Shown here: positions 13,494 to 14,735 of the stretch, piece after piece | Layout of the letters: every line of letters starts with the position of its first letter | Numbering within the stretch: position 1 is the first letter of the stretch | NCBI GenBank assembly: GCA_947464665.1 | Contig: CANHXV010000033.1 | Span: 1-14,735 of the forward strand | Reading direction: 5' to 3' | From: Comamonadaceae bacterium | Lineage (GTDB): Bacteria > Pseudomonadota > Gammaproteobacteria > Burkholderiales > Burkholderiaceae_C | DNA length: 14,735 nucleotides | The notes under the pieces: generated by a model | The model's input: only the letters and a program-made list of their open reading frames with translations | What the model was told of the DNA's origin: nothing | The model's database searches: none | Position numbers and translations under genes: made by a program

Positions 13494-13949
13494 CTATTCG
13501 CTGGCCATCACGATGAAAGCGCTCATGGCCAAGACACCTCCAGGCAAGGTCCAATTGGACTTTTCTTGGGGTTGATCTGGGGTCACGGGCGAAAGATTCA
13601 CAGATAACTTAGGACGTCGCGCATCGACCACTCTGGCAGCACCAACCTCACCTTTGACTTGCTTGGTGAACTCGACAAGAGGACCCTGCACGGTTCGCAC
13701 AGAGACTGTGTTGCCGAAGTCTCGAAGCATGTGCGCCAACGCATCCGTCGCTTCAAGCGTCCATTCTTGACGCCACTTCTTTTGAGCAGTATGGGTCAAC
13801 CATCGGCCTGTGTGGCGGTTGAGTCTTGGTGGACACCCAATCAAAATCCAATTTGCCGGACCACTTTCAGAACCCTTGGCAGGCATCATGGGGACTATTT
13901 GTTGGAGTGCATATTGCTTGTCGTCTAGGTAAACAATGAATGTTTCCAT
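13494..13949 (-). CDS. Hypothetical protein, unrecognised
   Basis: A 151-residue protein I do not recognise. It begins METFIVYLDDKQYALQQIVPMM, a beta-strand-like start, then has a central NWILIGCPPRLNRHTGRWLTH segment, a WTLEATDALAHMLRDFGNTV helix, and a Pro/Gln-rich stretch (SPVTPDQPQEKSNW) before a short hydrophobic end (GGVLAMSAFIVMASE) too short to be a confident membrane helix. There is no signal peptide and it is predicted cytoplasmic. Expression evidence is good: an AGGAG (complement of 13957-13961) lies 7 nt before the ATG, separated by a run of A. It starts 27 bp after the TerC stop on the same strand and ends at the bidirectional terminator shared with rpoD, so the two genes probably form a transcript. 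Mixed charge and ordinary composition suggest a real gene rather than a chance frame. Confidence 0.72.
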   Translation of the reverse strand: METFIVYLDDKQYALQQIVPMMPAKGSESGPANWILIGCPPRLNRHTGRWLTHTAQKKWRQEWTLEATDALAHMLRDFGNTVSVRTVQGPLVEFTKQVKGEVGAARVVDARRPKLSVNLSPVTPDQPQEKSNWTLPGGVLAMSAFIVMASE

Positions 13950-13976
13950 TTTTTTTCTCCTGGTTGATAAAAACTG

Positions 13977-14684
13977 TCACGTCGCTTGAGTTTCGCTCTC
14001 GGGGTTCTCCTGTTTTCTGGTAGCCCACCAGCCCAATCCCAAAACACCCGCAACGGCAACAACATAAGTTGCACCACGGGCTATGAGATGGATGGTTTCG
14101 CCACCATCAAAAATTGGATCTAAAAGTTTTTCATTGATGACCATTTGGGCGGCGGTAAAAGCCAAAACGGCAGCACCCAATTGAATGATCACTGGCCATT
14201 TTTCGACCAAGCGCAAAACCAATTTGCTACCTAGCACCACAATTGGAATGCTGATAAGCAGGCCAATGACGACCAGCGTAAAGTCACCATTGGCAGCGCC
14301 TGCGACACCTAATACGTTGTCTACGCCCATGAGTGCGTCAGCCACAATGATGGTTTTCATAGCGCCCCAGAACGTGGTGGCGCTAACGCCTTGGTGTTCG
14401 TCCTCAGACGTATCCGTTATCAGCTTGTAGGCAATCCACAAAAGACCTAAGCCTCCTACCAGCATCAAACCAGGAATTTTGAGCAGCCAGACAACGCCCA
14501 CGGTCATGGCAGAGCGAATCACAATGGCGCCCACAGTGCCCCACATGATGGCTTTGTTTTGATGTTCTGGCGGAAGGTTGCGCGCAGCTAGCGCAATGAC
14601 GATGGCGTTGTCGCCAGCTAAAACCAAGTCGATAAGAATGATGGCCAGCAACGCTGACCACCATGGCACTGAGAACAATTCCAT
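13977..14684 (-). CDS. TerC family integral membrane protein
   Basis: A 235-residue inner-membrane protein with about seven hydrophobic helices, the size of short TerC/YkoY/YjbE-type proteins. The family's two mirror-related acidic motifs are intact: IDLVLAGDNAIVIALAARNLP (Asp19, Asp25, Asn26) in helix 1 and VADALMGVDNVLGVAGAA (Asp116, Asp122, Asn123) after the midpoint, both with D-x5-DN spacing, which probably line the metal site. Known relatives export Mn2+ or supply it to exported enzymes, and others are tied to tellurite resistance; Mn2+ is the likelier cargo here, by inference. ATG 14684 has GAAGG (complement of 14691-14695) at 6 nt. Only about 50 bases upstream are visible, so a yybP-ykoY manganese riboswitch, common before such genes, cannot be judged. 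An unknown gene follows after 27 bp. Confidence 0.87.
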   Translation of the reverse strand: MELFSVPWWSALLAIILIDLVLAGDNAIVIALAARNLPPEHQNKAIMWGTVGAIVIRSAMTVGVVWLLKIPGLMLVGGLGLLWIAYKLITDTSEDEHQGVSATTFWGAMKTIIVADALMGVDNVLGVAGAANGDFTLVVIGLLISIPIVVLGSKLVLRLVEKWPVIIQLGAAVLAFTAAQMVINEKLLDPIFDGGETIHLIARGATYVVAVAGVLGLGWWATRKQENPESETQAT

Positions 14685-14735
14685 GAAAGACCTTCAATAA
14701 CGATCCGAACAATGCACGAATGTCGGAATGACACG

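Noticed and set aside
14685..14735. yybP-ykoY-type manganese riboswitch before the TerC gene
   Set aside because: Only about 50 bases of upstream sequence are present, too few to show the conserved structure; it can be neither supported nor excluded.

Overview
The window looks like a piece of a betaproteobacterial chromosome, most probably from the order Burkholderiales, family Comamonadaceae (a Limnohabitans/Rhodoferax-like freshwater lineage is my best guess). The basis is moderate GC, the sequence style of DnaG and of a very long RpoD with a Lys/Ala/Pro-rich head, and the combination of a TRAP transporter with a fumarylacetoacetate-hydrolase-family enzyme under a MarR regulator. The lineage is inferred from remembered family character, not from a search.

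Layout. (1) 1-3325, plus strand: the 3' part of a membrane glycosyltransferase-like protein (GT39/ArnT type; its start lies outside the window), then a MATE exporter 14 bp later, then a small antibiotic-biosynthesis-monooxygenase (ABM) fold protein. (2) 3342-8127: a MarR repressor gene on the minus strand diverges from a plus-strand catabolic/uptake operon: FAH-family hydrolase, TRAP small membrane subunit (dctQ), TRAP large membrane subunit (dctM), TRAP periplasmic binding protein (dctP), and a zinc-ribbon Nudix hydrolase whose start overlaps the dctP stop. The shared 5' region holds a perfect 14-bp palindrome overlapping plausible -10 boxes of both divergent promoters. A hairpin plus T-run sits between the hydrolase gene and dctQ and may set the enzyme/transporter ratio. 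(3) 8128-13476: a small secreted Ala/Pro/Lys-rich protein with a strong intrinsic terminator, then dnaG (primase) and rpoD (housekeeping sigma factor), the conserved macromolecular-synthesis pair. Here rpsU is not immediately upstream of dnaG. rpoD has its own TATAAT box, an untranslated leader of about 240 nt with two hairpins, and encodes an unusually long basic N-terminal extension. (4) 13477-14735, minus strand: a TerC-family membrane protein followed 27 bp later by an unrecognised 151-aa gene. These face rpoD across a terminator that should work in both directions.

How it fits together. Region 2 is best read as an inducible module: the TRAP system imports an organic acid (an aromatic acid is plausible), the FAH-family enzyme hydrolyses a ring-cleavage-derived acylpyruvate such as fumarylpyruvate, and MarR controls both. 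Ring hydroxylation and ring-cleavage enzymes are not in the window, so the pathway is incomplete here. Region 3 is core information processing. No mobile elements, CRISPR arrays, tRNA or rRNA genes were seen. The most unusual items are the histone-H1-like, AT-hook-bearing head of RpoD, the structured rpoD leader, and the overlapping divergent promoters.
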